This document shows positions 49,750 to 62,756 of a DNA stretch of 64,000 nt, piece after piece. The notes under the pieces were generated by a model. The model had not been told where the DNA came from. It worked only from the letters and a program-made list of their open reading frames with translations, and made no database searches. The DNA is from Antitrichia curtipendula (lineage: Eukaryota; Streptophyta; Bryopsida; Hypnales; Leucodontaceae): contig OX579638.1 of the NCBI GenBank assembly GCA_951230915.1, positions 20,788,696 to 20,852,695 on the forward strand, in the 5' to 3' direction. The position numbers and the translations under genes were made by a program. How positions within the stretch are numbered: the first letter of the stretch is position 1; the number at the start of each line of letters is the position of its first letter.

Positions 49750-49985
49750 CAGTTGCAAAATTAGATCGTGCTTTGCAAGTAGCCTAGGATGTTCAATTGA
49801 ATCGGAACCAATTCAATCCTCCCATTGTGCACTAGGGTAAACAACTGAAAATTTAGATCCTACTAAGGAAGTTTTGATGATGGTCAATGGAATTCCAAAT
49901 TAGATCGTGCTTCGAAACTAGCCTTGGATGTTCAATTGAACTGGAACCAATTCAATCCTCCCATCATCCATTAGGGTCAATCAAC
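49750..49985. repeat. Direct repeat of ~85 bp, spaced by about 144 bp
   Basis: AAATTAGATCGTGCTTTGCA near 49758 and AAATTAGATCGTGCTTCGAA near 49899 start two copies that continue through GATGTTCAATTGAA and CCAATTCAATCCTCCCAT. Differences are few. The intervening 50-60 bp may be the rest of the unit. Confidence 0.8.
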
Positions 49986-50924
49986 AATTGTAAAAAATAC
50001 TACAAAAATTTGACATTCAAAATAGTGAGAGCTTTGACATTTAATCCTTGTAAAATCCGTGAATTTCAAGAAATTCATAGAGATATGAATGACCTCAATG
50101 ACATTGTAATTGCGATGCTCAACTATTAGTGCATCAAGATCAAAAACTAATTTGCAAGCATGGTTGTCAATGGCAAATTGCCATTGATCATCAACAAAAT
50201 ATGTATAGGGTTTTGACCTGAAGTTGTATTCCCTCGATAGTTGAGGGGATTTACAATCTAGGGGTGATGAGATTTTCAATATTGATAGGATTGGAAGGCA
50301 TGGCACACAAATCCTTGCACATTGTAAAACAATTGTTGCTCTCATCTATTGAATCTTGCATTATCAATTTTCAAAAGTAGTTGAGATACAAGGAAAAAAA
50401 CAATTCCTATCAAAGATTGAAGTTTTTTTCAAAATCAGTATAACTATAAAATTGGCCTCAAACTACCAAAATATGAAACACCACTTTCAAGGACTTCAAA
50501 TCTTCATTTTTGAATATTTGATCTGTCAAAATGTTTTGAATCCAATGTTTATAGTACTTCAGTTATGCACATAAGGTGTAACCACCCATCACCAATGAGT
50601 ACCCCACTGGCAGTTAGTAGGGTGATAGAAATGCAATAGAGGTTGGGGTTAATTTCCAAACATGAGTTCTTGACTTCCAACCATTAATTCCTCCATTCTT
50701 TTCATGACACATCAACTTGGTTTGGAGTGTCAAAGTGAATAAGAAGTAGTCTTCTAAATGAGTGGTTTTGCAAGAGTCTAGACATTGGCTACGAGTCCGG
50801 CGCCAAAATTCATAGTAATTTCAGTTCAAGGGATAAAATTACCAAATATCAACAATCTTCTTCATTTGTATCCCTGCACTTGTGGAAATATTGCCTTTGC
50901 CGTCTTGTAAGGTAGATGTCTCTA

Positions 50925-51012
50925 AAAGCAACCTCTAACATAGAGGTACACTTTATTTTCTTCAATGTACCAACATTGTACATTTCAAGAAGGGGTTGCT
51001 TTTAGAAACCAC
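50925..51012. repeat. Short inverted repeat, possible mini-MITE
   Basis: TCTCTAAAAGCAACC near 50930 pairs with GGTTGCTTTTAGAAA ending near 51009, and an inner AATGTACC/GGTACATT-type pairing is possible. Total about 85 bp with a small loop. No target duplication established. Confidence 0.5.
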
Positions 51013-51179
51013 TACGTTTCAACTTCAAAATTTTGTAACTAATTCCACAAAGGTCCAAAAAATATGAAACGCCTTGGATTAGATGCCAATTCCATTTTTC
51101 TTCCTAGTAAAATTTACTGAAAATTGTATTAAGAAATTTTAGCTTCCCTGAAAATGCAATCAGCTCTTAAGAAGGGAGC

Positions 51180-54060
51180 CTCCTACCTTACTCCACATCA
51201 TGTCTGTAGTTGCTTATTCGGTCGGTTATGGGTTGTCACACCTTAGTTTCCTTGTGATCCGGAAACGGGCAGAAACGTATGAACCTTTCTCATCTGCCCA
51301 GAAATTCTGCCCGAAACAGAAGATTGAAGCTCATCGACGGTCTCGACTCGGAGCAGTTGCGGACCAAATGGTGCAAGTGATTGGAAAGGCGCGAGAATGC
51401 CAGGTTTTGCCGTCTGATCGCACAGTGCAATACTTCTGCCAACTGGGTTTCGCTGAGTTTCCTGTTCAAACCCAAAATTTCGAGCTACTTTGTAGCTATT
51501 TCAAGCTGTTTGGTGTCCATTTTCAAGTTTGTTGCTCTTATACTACTCAGTGGTTGCTGTTGCGGTTCGAAGCACCTTAATGGCGAAGAAGATTGGTAAG
51601 AAAGACAGAGTTTGATTGGTTCCGTCAATTCCTCGAGGTATGAATCACTCTTTGGTGTGGATTCTAGCTCAGTAATGGTGGGAGTGTTTCGCCTTTTCTG
51701 TTCAAAACAGAGCTTCTTTAATTGCGCAATTTGTTGATTGCTTCATGATCCTGCTTTAATTAGTGATTGTTCCATTTAGGTTTAGTTCTTTGGTAGTCCT
51801 CTGTCCCACGCAGCTCTGTTCTCTGTCCTCTTGTTCCTTTGGTTCATCACATGGGATGTAGGTATGTAGCTTCAAGGGTTTCATGGTTTGAGCTCACGGT
51901 TTCTTACCTTCTTGACAGCTTCTACTGCTCTCCATTCAATGTTGGTTCTGGAGCATCTTGCGATTTTTTTGTCACACTCCAGCTTTGACGGAGTCTTGGT
52001 TTCGCCGTTTGAGTGTACAGAAAGAGGTTTGCGTGAAGACCGCAATGGAGAATGTTACATGAATTGAGGCCAGGACAGGAGCTGAGGGATCCCAGCCATT
52101 GAACTTGACTGTTCTCTTGGAAAGCCGAAGGAATGTGAAATATTTTTAGACAATGTTACAAGTGCGTTTGAGTGTACAGAATGACGCTTGCACATGTGAT
52201 TATCATCGCAGCAATCGCAATATAGTGACAAACATCCCACCCGTGGACTGGCTTGTAGTTCTTTTTGTGACTTTTAATACAACAAGTGCATGATCAGATT
52301 GTTCTGGAGGAGCCGCGTGATTTTTGTCACGAAGAGGTTGAATTTGAACTATAAGTACTCACAGGTTTAAGTCATTATCATGGCTAGAGATTGCATATTG
52401 GTGGGGAAGATTCTTTTCCACGGTCTGATCTGGTCGTCTGCTTATCTGCTGGTGGGGATAATGATGGCCTTTCCGCTTATTCACCGAGCTTTGGGACTCT
52501 TGTTCACTTGAAATGAATGAAATTATCAAGGCTGCTGGTATGCTCATTTCCAATCCAGAAATGATGGCTGCTTATGGGAAGAGCGTCCATCACATTGAGG
52601 TACATGCTTTCTCACGAGTATTCTCAGATAATCTTCTGTCATAATACTGTATTATGACTGCAACATGTTGCCTTCAAACAATCATAGCCAGTTGTTGTAG
52701 GCTGGCATTTATCAGTACTGGTCATCGTTCTCATTTCTTTGTTGAATAATTCCTTACACTGTAATCGTATTAGCAGGTTCCTTTGGTTTCCAGGAGTCGC
52801 ATGAACAGAGTACCGGAGTTGTGATTGTTCAAGTCATGTGGTGGTGAAGGATCTCCTACCAGAATGAGAAGGAGATGGCTGTACCCTTAGCCCCTATATC
52901 GACTTATGGGCATTGGGTTCCATCGTTCTCGATGGCAAATAGGAGGCTCTCTTTTAAGAGAATCTGAACGTGCACACAAGTCAGCATGTCGAAACGCCAG
53001 TTTTATAATTGAAGATCCAGCTAACGTACCTTTGAGAGCATCTTCACAGAGCAGAGAAAACTACCTCGTTTGAAGCTCTTTTCTAATGTGAAGGTCGCTT
53101 TGTCAGATGAAATCAAACTGCAGACGACAACAGAGAAACAATCTCTCAAGAGTCCCACATGTATGAGTGCACCTGATGCAGACACATAATTTTCTGCGGA
53201 TCTTTTTTTCGCGAATCCTTTTTGTTTATCTTCCAAAAATGAGACAGTGTGATCGTTAAGCTGTTACTGCAGCGAAGACAACAAACAATTAGCGTGTGTA
53301 TTGTGGAGCTGAGAAGGCGGGACGAGTTTAGAGAAGACTACTTCAAGCTGTGAGCATTAATACAATCCCAGTCAGTACCTTCTGTGGATTCTGGTGTGGA
53401 TTGTCTTAGTTACAGTGTGATACGCCAGATCTAGTCCAGAAGATTCCCGAAAGCAGACAACCGAAAACGAAACATGAATTCCAGGTGCAAAGTAGGTGCA
53501 TAAGCTCAACTTGCTCTCTAGAGAATTGTGAGCATAGACTTTGATTACTACATCTGTGTAAGAATCGTAGTGTGAATTTTTATGTATACTTTATATCCAT
53601 AAATTTTGTATACCTCGTACAACTTCTTGAATATCTTCTACTGGTGGGGCACGTTCTGCATTTGTAAGGTACGAATGTTTTCGAAACCTAACCGTGCCGC
53701 TATTTCGGGATTCTGATGGAATTGCTTTGGCGCTAGCAGCTTTCTTATTTTTCTGGCTCGCAGATCTCAGAGCTTGTTCGGTTTTCGATGGTAAAAATGT
53801 CGCAGGTCCAGGCTAAATTATCAGTTGCAGGTGAAGTACCTTAGAATCATTCAGTGTCCTTATCAACCGGTGTCTGATACTTAGTTAGTTCAGTACAAAA
53901 AATCTGGATCAGAGGTAGAAAAGTCTTACACTGCAGATTTTGATTTCTACAGCAACTCATGAGTGAAAATTGTAGCGGTCGCTTATTATCACCAATCCAC
54001 TGCTACGGACAACTCATAGCCAACACCTATCGCATTAACAATCGTGTTACTAAAGTTTGT
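51180..54060. other. Gene-like GC-richer DNA, exon model unresolved
   Basis: Composition resembles the coding regions downstream. Two suggestive pieces occur on the + strand: ATGGCGAAGAAGATTG followed directly by a donor GTAAGA near 51581-51601, and an open stretch ending at 52599 before GTACAT whose last 29 codons read MNEIIKAAGMLISNPEMMAA... A second open frame overlaps it (52388-52520). I could not join these into one phase-consistent gene, so no CDS is called. Confidence 0.35.
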
Positions 54061-54068
54061 GAAGAGGA

Positions 54069-55261
54069 TTAAGGAGGCAATGGATCGTGAATTTCAATGT
54101 CATCCAGCTCCTCGATGGGACTGCTCCTTTGCAGTTCCGGCACATTGATAATAGTAGTGTCTTCTGGCAGGGGTGGACTCATGGGTCGCCTCAAGTGACT
54201 TGCCAGGCTTTGTCCCTGCGGCTTTGCTGAGGTACTGGTGCTAGTTGTCCCCGTGGGCTGCGAAGTCTCTGAAGTCTTACAGATCCTTGCAATTGCAAGC
54301 TGCATCTACAAATCAAATTGTGTCAGTCTGAAAAGGCTAACAGAATTGTGTCACTGCTAGAATTAGCGTTAGATTGATTATGACTAAGAATGATTAGTTG
54401 AGATTGCTCTCTGTGAGCTAAGGTTCACCTTTTCTCCATCAGGCTGCTGAACTGCATATATGACCTCCGTGGGGTCACTCAACAGGGGCTTACTGTTGGC
54501 ACTTGAGGCAACCTGGGCGGACTGTCGTTCATTGGGCACCACTTGGTTGATGACGCGTGCTCGCATGGCCCGTGGAGACAAACCAATAATTTGTATGCCC
54601 TGTTGATATTGTAAGTTATAATTTCATTTTACAAATAGCAGATTAATGCAATATTGCTTGTTGCCTTTATCGTAGACAGAATGATTGGCTAGGACCTTGA
54701 TTCCTGCTTAGCAATGTGTTCCTACCGATCTGATCTTCACAGAAAACAATAAGGTAGTGATGCCGTTAGGGACCTGATCCCACTGACCCTGTTACTAATA
54801 GCCAGTTTAGCCACTCACCTATTCATACACTTGGTTGGACTTATCACACGTGGTGTAAGCATGACTTGGCTACATGCTTATGGCCACTTATTCCTTGAAT
54901 GCAAATTGGGTGGTGTGCTGTCACTTTACACTTTGAAATCGCGTTAACTAGGGCTAGAAGATTTTATCTCAAAGATCTCTCCACAGCTCTATACATCTTC
55001 CAAAAATCACTCCTACGTATGTTAAAATGCTTCAACTGACTCAAATTGTATAATTCTCTTCCTCAAATTGATGTGCCATAAGTATGGTTGTCAAGCAGTA
55101 AGGGAAGGGAGCGAAGGAGCACGTACAAGGGGCCGTAAGTGCGGGTCTTCCACATTGGCAACCGGAGAAACTTGTGTCGAGGGCCAGTTGGCGATAATGT
55201 GGCCTTCATCGTCTGCCATGGGCATTCTCGACACTTTCACCACCATTACTGCCACGAAGAT
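54069..55261 (-). CDS. Gene of unknown function, three 3' exons
   Basis: Three minus-strand exons fit with exact phase 0 at every junction. Exon 55261-55127 (45 codons, IFVAVMVVKVSRMPMADDEG...) follows acceptor TTCACCAG and ends at donor GTACGT. Exon 54599-54429 (57 codons, GIQIIGLSPRAMRARVINQV...) lies between acceptor CAACAG and donor GTGAAC. Exon 54305-54069 (78 codons plus TAA) follows acceptor TTTGTAG. The end is rich in Ser, Thr and Pro and closes with SPIEELDDIEIHDPLPP. Introns are 527 and 123 bp. The three lengths are each divisible by three, which would be unlikely by chance together with good splice sites. I do not recognise the protein. Upstream exons, perhaps in 55.4-57.1 kb, were not resolved. 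Confidence 0.55.
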
Positions 55262-55269
55262 CTGGTGAA

Positions 55270-58200
55270 TGTGCATCACACTTAACATTCGATCTTTACG
55301 TACTACATTGAATTGGATTCACTTCAGTAACATCATCCGTAACAGAAAGTGCAAACATACCTTTTAAAAAAATATTAAATTAGTGGAAAAGGCAGCATTA
55401 TACTGCAGTAGCTTACGTGTGATGAATTGACCCACCTGGTAAGAGAGCAGAATGCAGTACAACACAAGGGGTGCAGCACAGGCATATCGTTTGCACGGTT
55501 GCTGTTTCGCATACACGGAGATGGAGAGCAGCGACAACGAAATTTGTGCAATGGAGTACTGTCACATCACGCAACACGAGATCATTAAAATACACACCTG
55601 GCTTGTATACATGCGAAGAAGAAGGATTTCGCAATTTCAGCACTACATGAAAATGCACCCCGAACCATCAGATTTTTGGTGGTTTCGACGACTTGATTCA
55701 GAGAGCATTAACAGAATCAATAGAAATCTGTCCGAACCAAGTCGTCCAAACCAACACAAATCTGTTAATTCAGGGTGCCTTTTCTTGTCCTGGAAGCACA
55801 CAAATCATTCAACTCAGAGGAGAAGACCAAGGTTGTCGTTGGCAATATACCAAGGAGGGAATGTAGCCCCGAGAGCAAATGAAGGCAACAAGCTCCACAG
55901 CTCGGTTCAGCATCATGGGATACAAATGCCATGGGAAATAGCTTGCTGTGAACAGTTGGTAACACAGCACTCCCACGATCTCGATCTGCAGCCACCATTC
56001 ACAGACCCCAAATTTCAGAGCATAACATCTAAGGTGGAGGATACTAAAATGCTCAAATTGACAGTAATAGTATCCTCTATTTGACGGCTAGTACACCATA
56101 ACTCTTCTTCCTCTTTTCAGAAACAGGGTGCATGATATTCATGGATTAAAATTCTGTATCAACTGGAGGGGTACTCAGTGAGTCTCAAGCGGAGTTTTTC
56201 ACCAGTTCCAGACTCCGTTTGATGCAGAGTTTGATGCAAAAGTTTGGAATCTCATACCCTCGTGTTTGCGATGCTTGACGGATATCTCAATTGACAATGA
56301 CCAATACAATAGTATTTTCAAACCTACAGATACATTACTCTACTTCCGAGTGACCCTAGCCTCCAAAACATGTGAAATTCTTCATGAACTCGATGGAATT
56401 GGAGAGGTTACCAGATCTACAGAGACAAGGAAGGCAAACAGAGCCACCACGTATTTGTGAGTGAGGATGATCTGCTGATATTGCGAGGAGTCGGGCTGCT
56501 GGGATGAGGGTCGCCTCCGCCAAACATTGAACCTCCATGATGTCGGCATTGGCCTCCAATTAACAGTCAATCAAATGCCGAGCCAAAACTGGAATTTTCT
56601 TGCAAATCCTTGTATTGTATGTCATCAGGCTCACTTGAAACCAATACGAGCTTTCCGAAATCATGCATGACTTCTGCACCCACCACAGCAAAGAGCCTGC
56701 AATGTTGTCCCCTGTTCGGGAATGCAGGCATGCTGACGATTTGGAATCAGCGGTGGTTCATCTACTTGACCGATCTCAGATCATGATTTTCAAGAAAAGT
56801 TTCTGTTTTGGATTTAGGTTAAGCTGCATGTTCAGATATTTAATGTGGAGAAAAAAGGCTTGCAGGTGAAGACGATAGCAAATGAAGGGGGGTTAGTGAA
56901 AGTGGAAAGGGATACAGAAAGGTGTTGGTTGTGACTTAGAATACCAAACAACCGATAACTATAACCGCCAACCGTTGTCTCCCAGGAAAAAAGTCCATCC
57001 ATGCATTCAATGTTGAATTTCACTTCTTTCAACAATCTGGCAACTGAAGTCTCCATTGACTGTTTCATGGCAAAATTCGCAGTTTCCAGGGCAGACAAGT
57101 GCGTGCACTAATTCACTTCCAGCTCAGTTACCAAAGGTTGGGAAAGGCTTCCGAGTTGGGTGCAGTCAGGTCATGGCAGTTTTCTCGGCTTTTTTTTCAC
57201 TTCAGCAGTGGCCTATTATTCGTCATACAACCTGCACATAATGAAGTGTACAAACCGCAACAAAAAAACGCCTTTTAAAGCAATTATTCACCGTACGTTT
57301 CACACTGACTACACACTGATTTATCCCGTTAGTTTGGCCACAAAATTAGTGTCCCCTGTAAAATCAGTGTCACAACAAGTTTTGTTGTCTGTGAAAAGTC
57401 GAGTAATATAGTATTTCAGCCTGCACTAAGTTAAAATAGCATTACTTTGGTACTTAAGTGGCACCGACTGGCACTAATAGAACGAATCAGTTTAGTGTAG
57501 ATGAAAGGTAATGTGAACTCAGAAATTGACTCAAGAAAAAAATAAGATGGTCAACTTTGTAATGGCTTTCATACAAACAGCCCTCAAGCATTCGTAATGG
57601 GGATACCGTAGCACCTCGGAATCAGCCCTGATGCCCTGAATCTTAACAATCCATAGTGCGCATTTCTCTCATTCATTTTAATAAAGATACATGCGAGAAA
57701 CGTAAAGTTGTTTAAAAAAGAATCCGATGAGAGCTTGAATGTACTGTACAAGGTTGTACATGAGTGAGCCAAAATAACGCATTGAGAGAGTTAGTTGCAA
57801 TCAGACAGTGTGCACCACTGAGCCATAACATTATAAAGCAAGTCAAGAAGCTCCTCAAGTAAAATGGTTACACAGGGCCGTCCTTGCATTTCGAGCAAAG
57901 CTGATCTTGTATCAATTGAGCTTACATTCTGACCCAGGAAACTAGGTCTCACCCTCTTACAAATTGCCCTCCCATTTAGGGTCTTCCCAATAAGGTTGCA
58001 GGGAACACGTACCCAAAGTTGTTCTAATCATCCATAGAGCGGCAGCTTCTGCTGCTATTTTAATAATCACGTCCTTGGATGGGATATCTAAATTTGATGA
58101 CCTGAAGGGCCAAGTCAGGTCTGTCACAGGGGCGAAGTTAAGTACAGGCGCTCCGGCCCTGCCCTGCCCTGCCAGAAGGTGGTACTAAAGTAGTGTACGT

Positions 58201-58330
58201 GTATATCCAGCTCCCAATAGTAATGGAACTTCATGGGGGCAACAGTAGAATTCGAAGTTACAACATAATAACTCCCTCTACACTTAAAAACCTTCTGCCT
58301 GTCACAAGCCGGCACAAGGATTTCGATTCT
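55270..58330. other. Gene-like region upstream of the unknown gene
   Basis: Several minus-strand stretches could be further exons: about 56560-56450 has a Gly/Ser-rich frame (HHGGSMFGGGDPHPSSPTPR), and about 57098-56940 has a frame starting ETANFAMKQSMETSVARLLK. A 210-codon + frame at 55452-56084 has uneven composition and no known domain. None could be connected with confidence. From 57.2 to 58.3 kb I see no coding signal. Confidence 0.3.
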
Positions 58331-58628
58331 AGGCGGTCAAAACTGAAAATTTACATTCAAGTCTAAATATCAGGAGTGTTAAGCTAATTAAACCTCTCAT
58401 AGTATTTACAGCTTCCTTTCCAACACGCCTCGTCTGAGATCTAATTAATTCCTTTGACGTAAAATCAATGAGTCTTGACCTCTAACCACAAGCTCCTGCT
58501 CCCCACTCCTGGTGCTATAATACACAGAGAGTCGTATCACAAACAGTCACTGGACAATCAACGCTCTCGTCCTGCCACCATAACTTGCAAGGCAACTAGC
58601 GAACGCAACCACTAAAGGCCTGAGTGTC
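58331..58628 (-). other. Probable 3' UTR of the receptor kinase
   Basis: Immediately downstream of the kinase stop codon on the minus strand, without an open frame. A clear AATAAA signal was not pinned down. Confidence 0.4.
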
Positions 58629-61600
58629 TCAATCCTCTAGCTTGATAGACCCCGATGTTGTGATGATTTGTTGCTGCAATTTGAGCTCCTCCAGTTCTGC
58701 AGTGACTTGCAGCATCGTGGGCCGCACCCGCACATCAAACGAGGTGCAAGACACCGCCAGTGTCAAAAAATCCTGAAGCGCTTCCCCATCTCCCGTTTTC
58801 GCAACAACAGGATCATACACATCACTGTACCGATTCTCTTTCGTCAGGCTCTTCACCCAGGAGACTAAGTTTCCTCCTTCCATCCCATGAAACGCCGGCC
58901 CAATGGGTCGTTTCCCCGACACGAGCTCCAGCATCACCACCCCAAAGCTGTATACGTCTCCTTTCGCAGTCGCTCTCCAGGTTTGCCCATACTCTGGCGG
59001 GACGTATCCCGGTGTACCGGCCACCACGGTACTCACATGCGTCATTTGCAGGTCCATGAGACGCGCTAACCCAAAGTCGGTCAAGCACGCGTCGAAATTC
59101 TCGTCCAAAAGAATGTTGCTGGTTTTCATGTCGCGGTGGATAATCAAGGGCTTACACTGGTGGTGAAGAAACGCCAGGCCTTGCGCTATGCCTGCAGCGA
59201 TGCGTAACCGAAGTGGCCAGGAAAGAATGGCCGCGCGCTCCTCACTCTCGTACAACCAGTCGTCCAAGCTTCCGTTGGTGAGGCACTTGTACACAAGTAA
59301 ACGCTCTCTCGACCTGCAACAGTATCCCAGCAAGGGCACCAGATTGGGGTGGGTGATGAGCCCCAAAGTCTCCATCTCCGCTTGAAACTCTCGGTCCCCT
59401 TGAGCTCCGTCGAGAACAAGTTTCTTAATGGCCACAACGCTGCCGTCTGCCAGCTTCGCCTTGTACACCATCCCAAACCCACCATCACCAATGATCTTCG
59501 CCGAGCTGAAATTGTCAGTCGCGACGACGAGATCCGAGTATGTTAAGGCCTTGAGGGAGCCGAAGCATGTGATAGGAATGTAAAGGCGCATAGGGGACGA
59601 GTCGTACAGCCTGAAGTCGCTGTCCACGTCCATGAACACAGCGGCTTTCTTTCTTCCCAGCAAGTGCATCTTCCTACACTTCAAGAATAACAGAAACAGA
59701 GAACCCACTGCAAGGAACAGTAAAATGCCACCGAAGACGCCAATGAGTGTGCAGGCTAGTACCAAGTGTTTTACGAACCCGCTTTGGTTGGGAGGAAGCT
59801 CGGTAGGGGATAAGCTGGAGCAGAACCTCATTTCCTGCGGTTTAGGAATCTGCGTCTCGTCTTTCCACCTGCAGAGCTTCGTGTCGTTGAGGTAAGCAGT
59901 GGGATCGAAGTTGCGAAAGGAAGCGTTGTAAGGCACGGGACCTTCTAACTCGGGGTTTCCTGAGAAGTTGTAACTCCACAAGAAGCTCAGCTTGTTTAAG
60001 GAGCTCGGCAGCGGACCCGAGAGGTTGTTGTACGAAAGCTGTAAGCTTTGGAGAGTGGGTGCCAGAGTCTCGAATATATCTGGAATGGAGCCGCTGATGT
60101 GGTTGTGTTGCAAGTCGATGTTGATAAATGGAACATGGCTGAAATTTGCCGGGATTGAGCCTGAAAGATTGTTCCGTGACAGAAAAAGGCAAGACAGGTT
60201 GGACAGGTGCGGGGATGGCACGGGAATCGGCCCCATGAAGCTGTTGTTGGAGAGCTGCCAGTAAGCCATCGAGACCTTCGTCCCTTTCAAAATCTCCAGC
60301 CATTGCGTCCGGCACATGTCATGGTTCAAATTCTTCGCCATGTTTTCAAACGGTGGATCCTCCCCTGGTATCCAGCTCCGTGTCAGCGAGCACTCGCCAA
60401 AGTTGATCGGAGGGAAATCATTCGCTTGCTGAATGGCTAAAAACGTGCTCCCCGCATCCACGCCCAGCGAAAAGAAATCGGTCGGCATTTCCCCCGTCAA
60501 GCGATTGTTGCGCAGGTTCAGCCACAGCAAACTCGAGCACCTGGTCATTTCGGGTGGAATTGCGCCAGTCAGTTGGTTATCCGCCATCTGCAACCACAGG
60601 AGGCTCTGGAGGTTCCCAAACGAGGACGGTAGCGGTCCAGTAATAAAATTCACTGATAAATCCAGCCCTTGTAAGGCAGTCAAGTTGCCCAAAGTTGATG
60701 GCACAGAGCCAAAGAACCGGTTCCTCGCCAAGCGTAGGAACCGCAAGGTGGTCAGATTCGCAAGCTCTGGAGGAATTTCACCACTCAAACTGTTGTTACC
60801 CACGTCAAAGTGGGACAGCGTAGGTGCTTGGGCAAGTTCAAGCGGAATCTTCCCCGAAATGTTGTTCGAGTGAGCAGTGAAATAGCGGAGACTAGGCATC
60901 TGGCTCAACCATCTCGGTAGGGATCCAGAGAGAGAATTCAAGCCCACATCAAACGCATAGAGCAACCGGCACTGCGTCACATTTTCAGGGATGGTCCCTG
61001 TGATGCGATTCCTGCCTAAACCCAAGCACTCTAGTTTCTGCAAGAGACCGAGTTCTGCTGGTATTGTGCCCGTCAGCAAGTTGCCTTGAAGGTTGAGATA
61101 TGAAAGCTCACTGCAACTTCCCAGCGCAGTTGGAATGACGCCGTGAAACTGGTTGAAGGAAAGGTCAAGGTGCGCCAGTTTAGAGCACCCAATGACATCT
61201 AGGACATCGGACAAATTTCCGGACAATTTGTTTAAGTGCACGTTCACGACCTCCAGTCTCTTTAACAAGCGGTGCTGGCGACCCACGCTCAAGGTCAGAT
61301 CACCCGTGAAGTTGTTGTCGGCGAATTGCATCTCGAGGATGTTTATGCAACTCCATAGCTGCTGGGGTAGCGGCCCTACCAATTGATTCCCTGTGACGTT
61401 AAAGTACTCCAAGTTCCCACAATTGTCGAATACCTCTCCAGGGAGGCTCCCTTGAAAATTATTGAAGGAGAGATCCAACGACTGCAGGACATGCCATCGC
61501 GTCAAATAAGCACATTCTAGCATGTGTGAAGTAACTCAGACTACAAAACTGGAGTGTTTCTGATGGACTAGAAAACGATACATCTCCCTGGTATAAGAAA

Positions 61601-62756
61601 CTCGTATGAACAAACGCTTCCCTTCTACAGATAAAAGGTGCTGTAAAGAGCAGGAGTCATAACCATAATCCATAACCACCACATTTTCAAATGCAAACGT
61701 AGAAAAGACGCCATGTTTTGAAATAGCATTACGCACAGTTTGAACTCGTAGCATTAGAGTCCACCACGCAGGGGTATTCTAGAAAACCTAGCTGCGCTAC
61801 ACTGGCAGGGTTTACAAATCGAAACTGCCTTAATTGGCGTTACAATTGGTAGGGTTTAATGCAGCTAGGTATTCTAAAATACCTCCGGCAGAGCCTCTAC
61901 TAGATAACTTAGCTTCTAGAGAAGAAAAAACATATTCAAAACATTTAGGGTCTCAATGAGAAAGACGGAGAACAATTGAACTCCATCTCAATCCAAGCTT
62001 GAACTAACCTTGAGGTTGATACAGTTCCCGAGGTCAACAGGAATCCCTCCACTGAAGTTATTGGAAGCCAATGCTAACGATTGCAGACCTGTCAGATAGC
62101 CAAGACCAGAGGGCATGGGTCCAGAGAGGTTGAAACGGGAAAAATCGATGACGGTGATTCGATATTCTCCGTTCGTATACCCACATTCTACTCCATACCA
62201 TCCACATGGTGAGGAGGCGTTGTCAGATATCCAACGTAATTTGATGTTATATGTCTCGTTTAAAAGCGCGCTTGCCCAATCCTTCAAAGCTCGTTGGTCT
62301 CCACTAATCAATGATTCTGCTGGAGTAGATTGCAAACCTAGATTTCCAGACACATTTCAGCGATTTCACGTATAAATAAAAGGCGCGATCGTCATTTCAG
62401 TGCAAATACTGTCAAAAACCATCACCCATGATGTGACAATGCTTGGATTCAATTTCACAAGGACTTTCTTTTTAGAAACAGCTTCCAGAAGAGTCATTAT
62501 AAGCATGGTGTATATGAGAAGAGACATTTCGCAGGGGAACCCTAGATTAAACTTCACACCTGACATGATGTTGCAACAAAACCCAAGAAAGTGGCCATGG
62601 CTGAGATTCACCTCTGACAATCACGGCCCCTGAATCTCCATCCGAAATTGCAAGAGGCCCTCGCAAGGGTTCCGGCCCCGCGGCTACAGCCAGCGGTCGC
62701 GTAATCATCCACACCCCAAGTCCATAGAAGATGAGCTTCACCAGGAATGACAGCAT
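58629..62756 (-). CDS. LRR receptor-like kinase (three exons, ~1108 aa)
   Basis: Exons 62756-62612, 62337-62009 and 61481-58629 join with matching phases (1, 0) through donors GTGAAT and GTTAGT and acceptors CTAG and CCTGCAG, giving about 1108 residues. A signal peptide starts MLSFLVKLIFYGLGVW. An N-terminal LRR cap has CGWYGVEC at 93-100. About twenty LRRs of plant type (LxxLxLSxNxxxGxIP) follow. A non-LRR island at about 497-560 (GEC, WIP, PPF, C..W and EILKG motifs) resembles that of the Arabidopsis NILR2 (At1g74360) group, LRR subfamily X. A membrane segment lies at about 731-755. The kinase has GDGGFG at 823-828, a Lys in VAIKKL, HRD at 940-942 (RD type), DFG at 960-962 and YVPPEYGQ. All catalytic residues are present, so it is likely an active plasma-membrane receptor. 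Ligand unknown. Start chosen for the signal peptide. Confidence 0.92.
61482..62008 (-). other. Intron 2 of the receptor kinase
   Basis: A 527-bp intron between CTCAAG/GTTAGT and GTCCTGCAG/TCGTTG. It falls in the LRR domain after GNCINLK and before SLDLSFNN, restoring regular LRR spacing across the junction. Phase 0. Confidence 0.88.
62338..62611 (-). other. Intron 1 of the receptor kinase
   Basis: A 274-bp intron with donor AGAG/GTGAAT and acceptor ATCTAG/GTTTGC. Without it the LRR frame meets an in-frame TGA just upstream of the second exon, and the signal peptide is lost; with it, a Gly codon is split across the junction and the frame continues. The branch and pyrimidine signals before the acceptor are weak, so cDNA would be needed for proof. 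Confidence 0.7.

Noticed and set aside
51200..51580. 126-codon + strand frame
   Set aside because: A separate ATG...G/GTAAGA signal at 51581-51601 follows it directly, and the frame has no domain; it looks more like a leader region than coding sequence.
55452..56084. 210-codon + strand open frame
   Set aside because: No recognisable domain, uneven composition and no adjoining splice model; it overlaps candidate minus-strand exons.
58902..61380. Many long frames antisense to the receptor kinase and in its other frames
   Set aside because: They mirror the GC-rich LRR and kinase codons and have no domains of their own.
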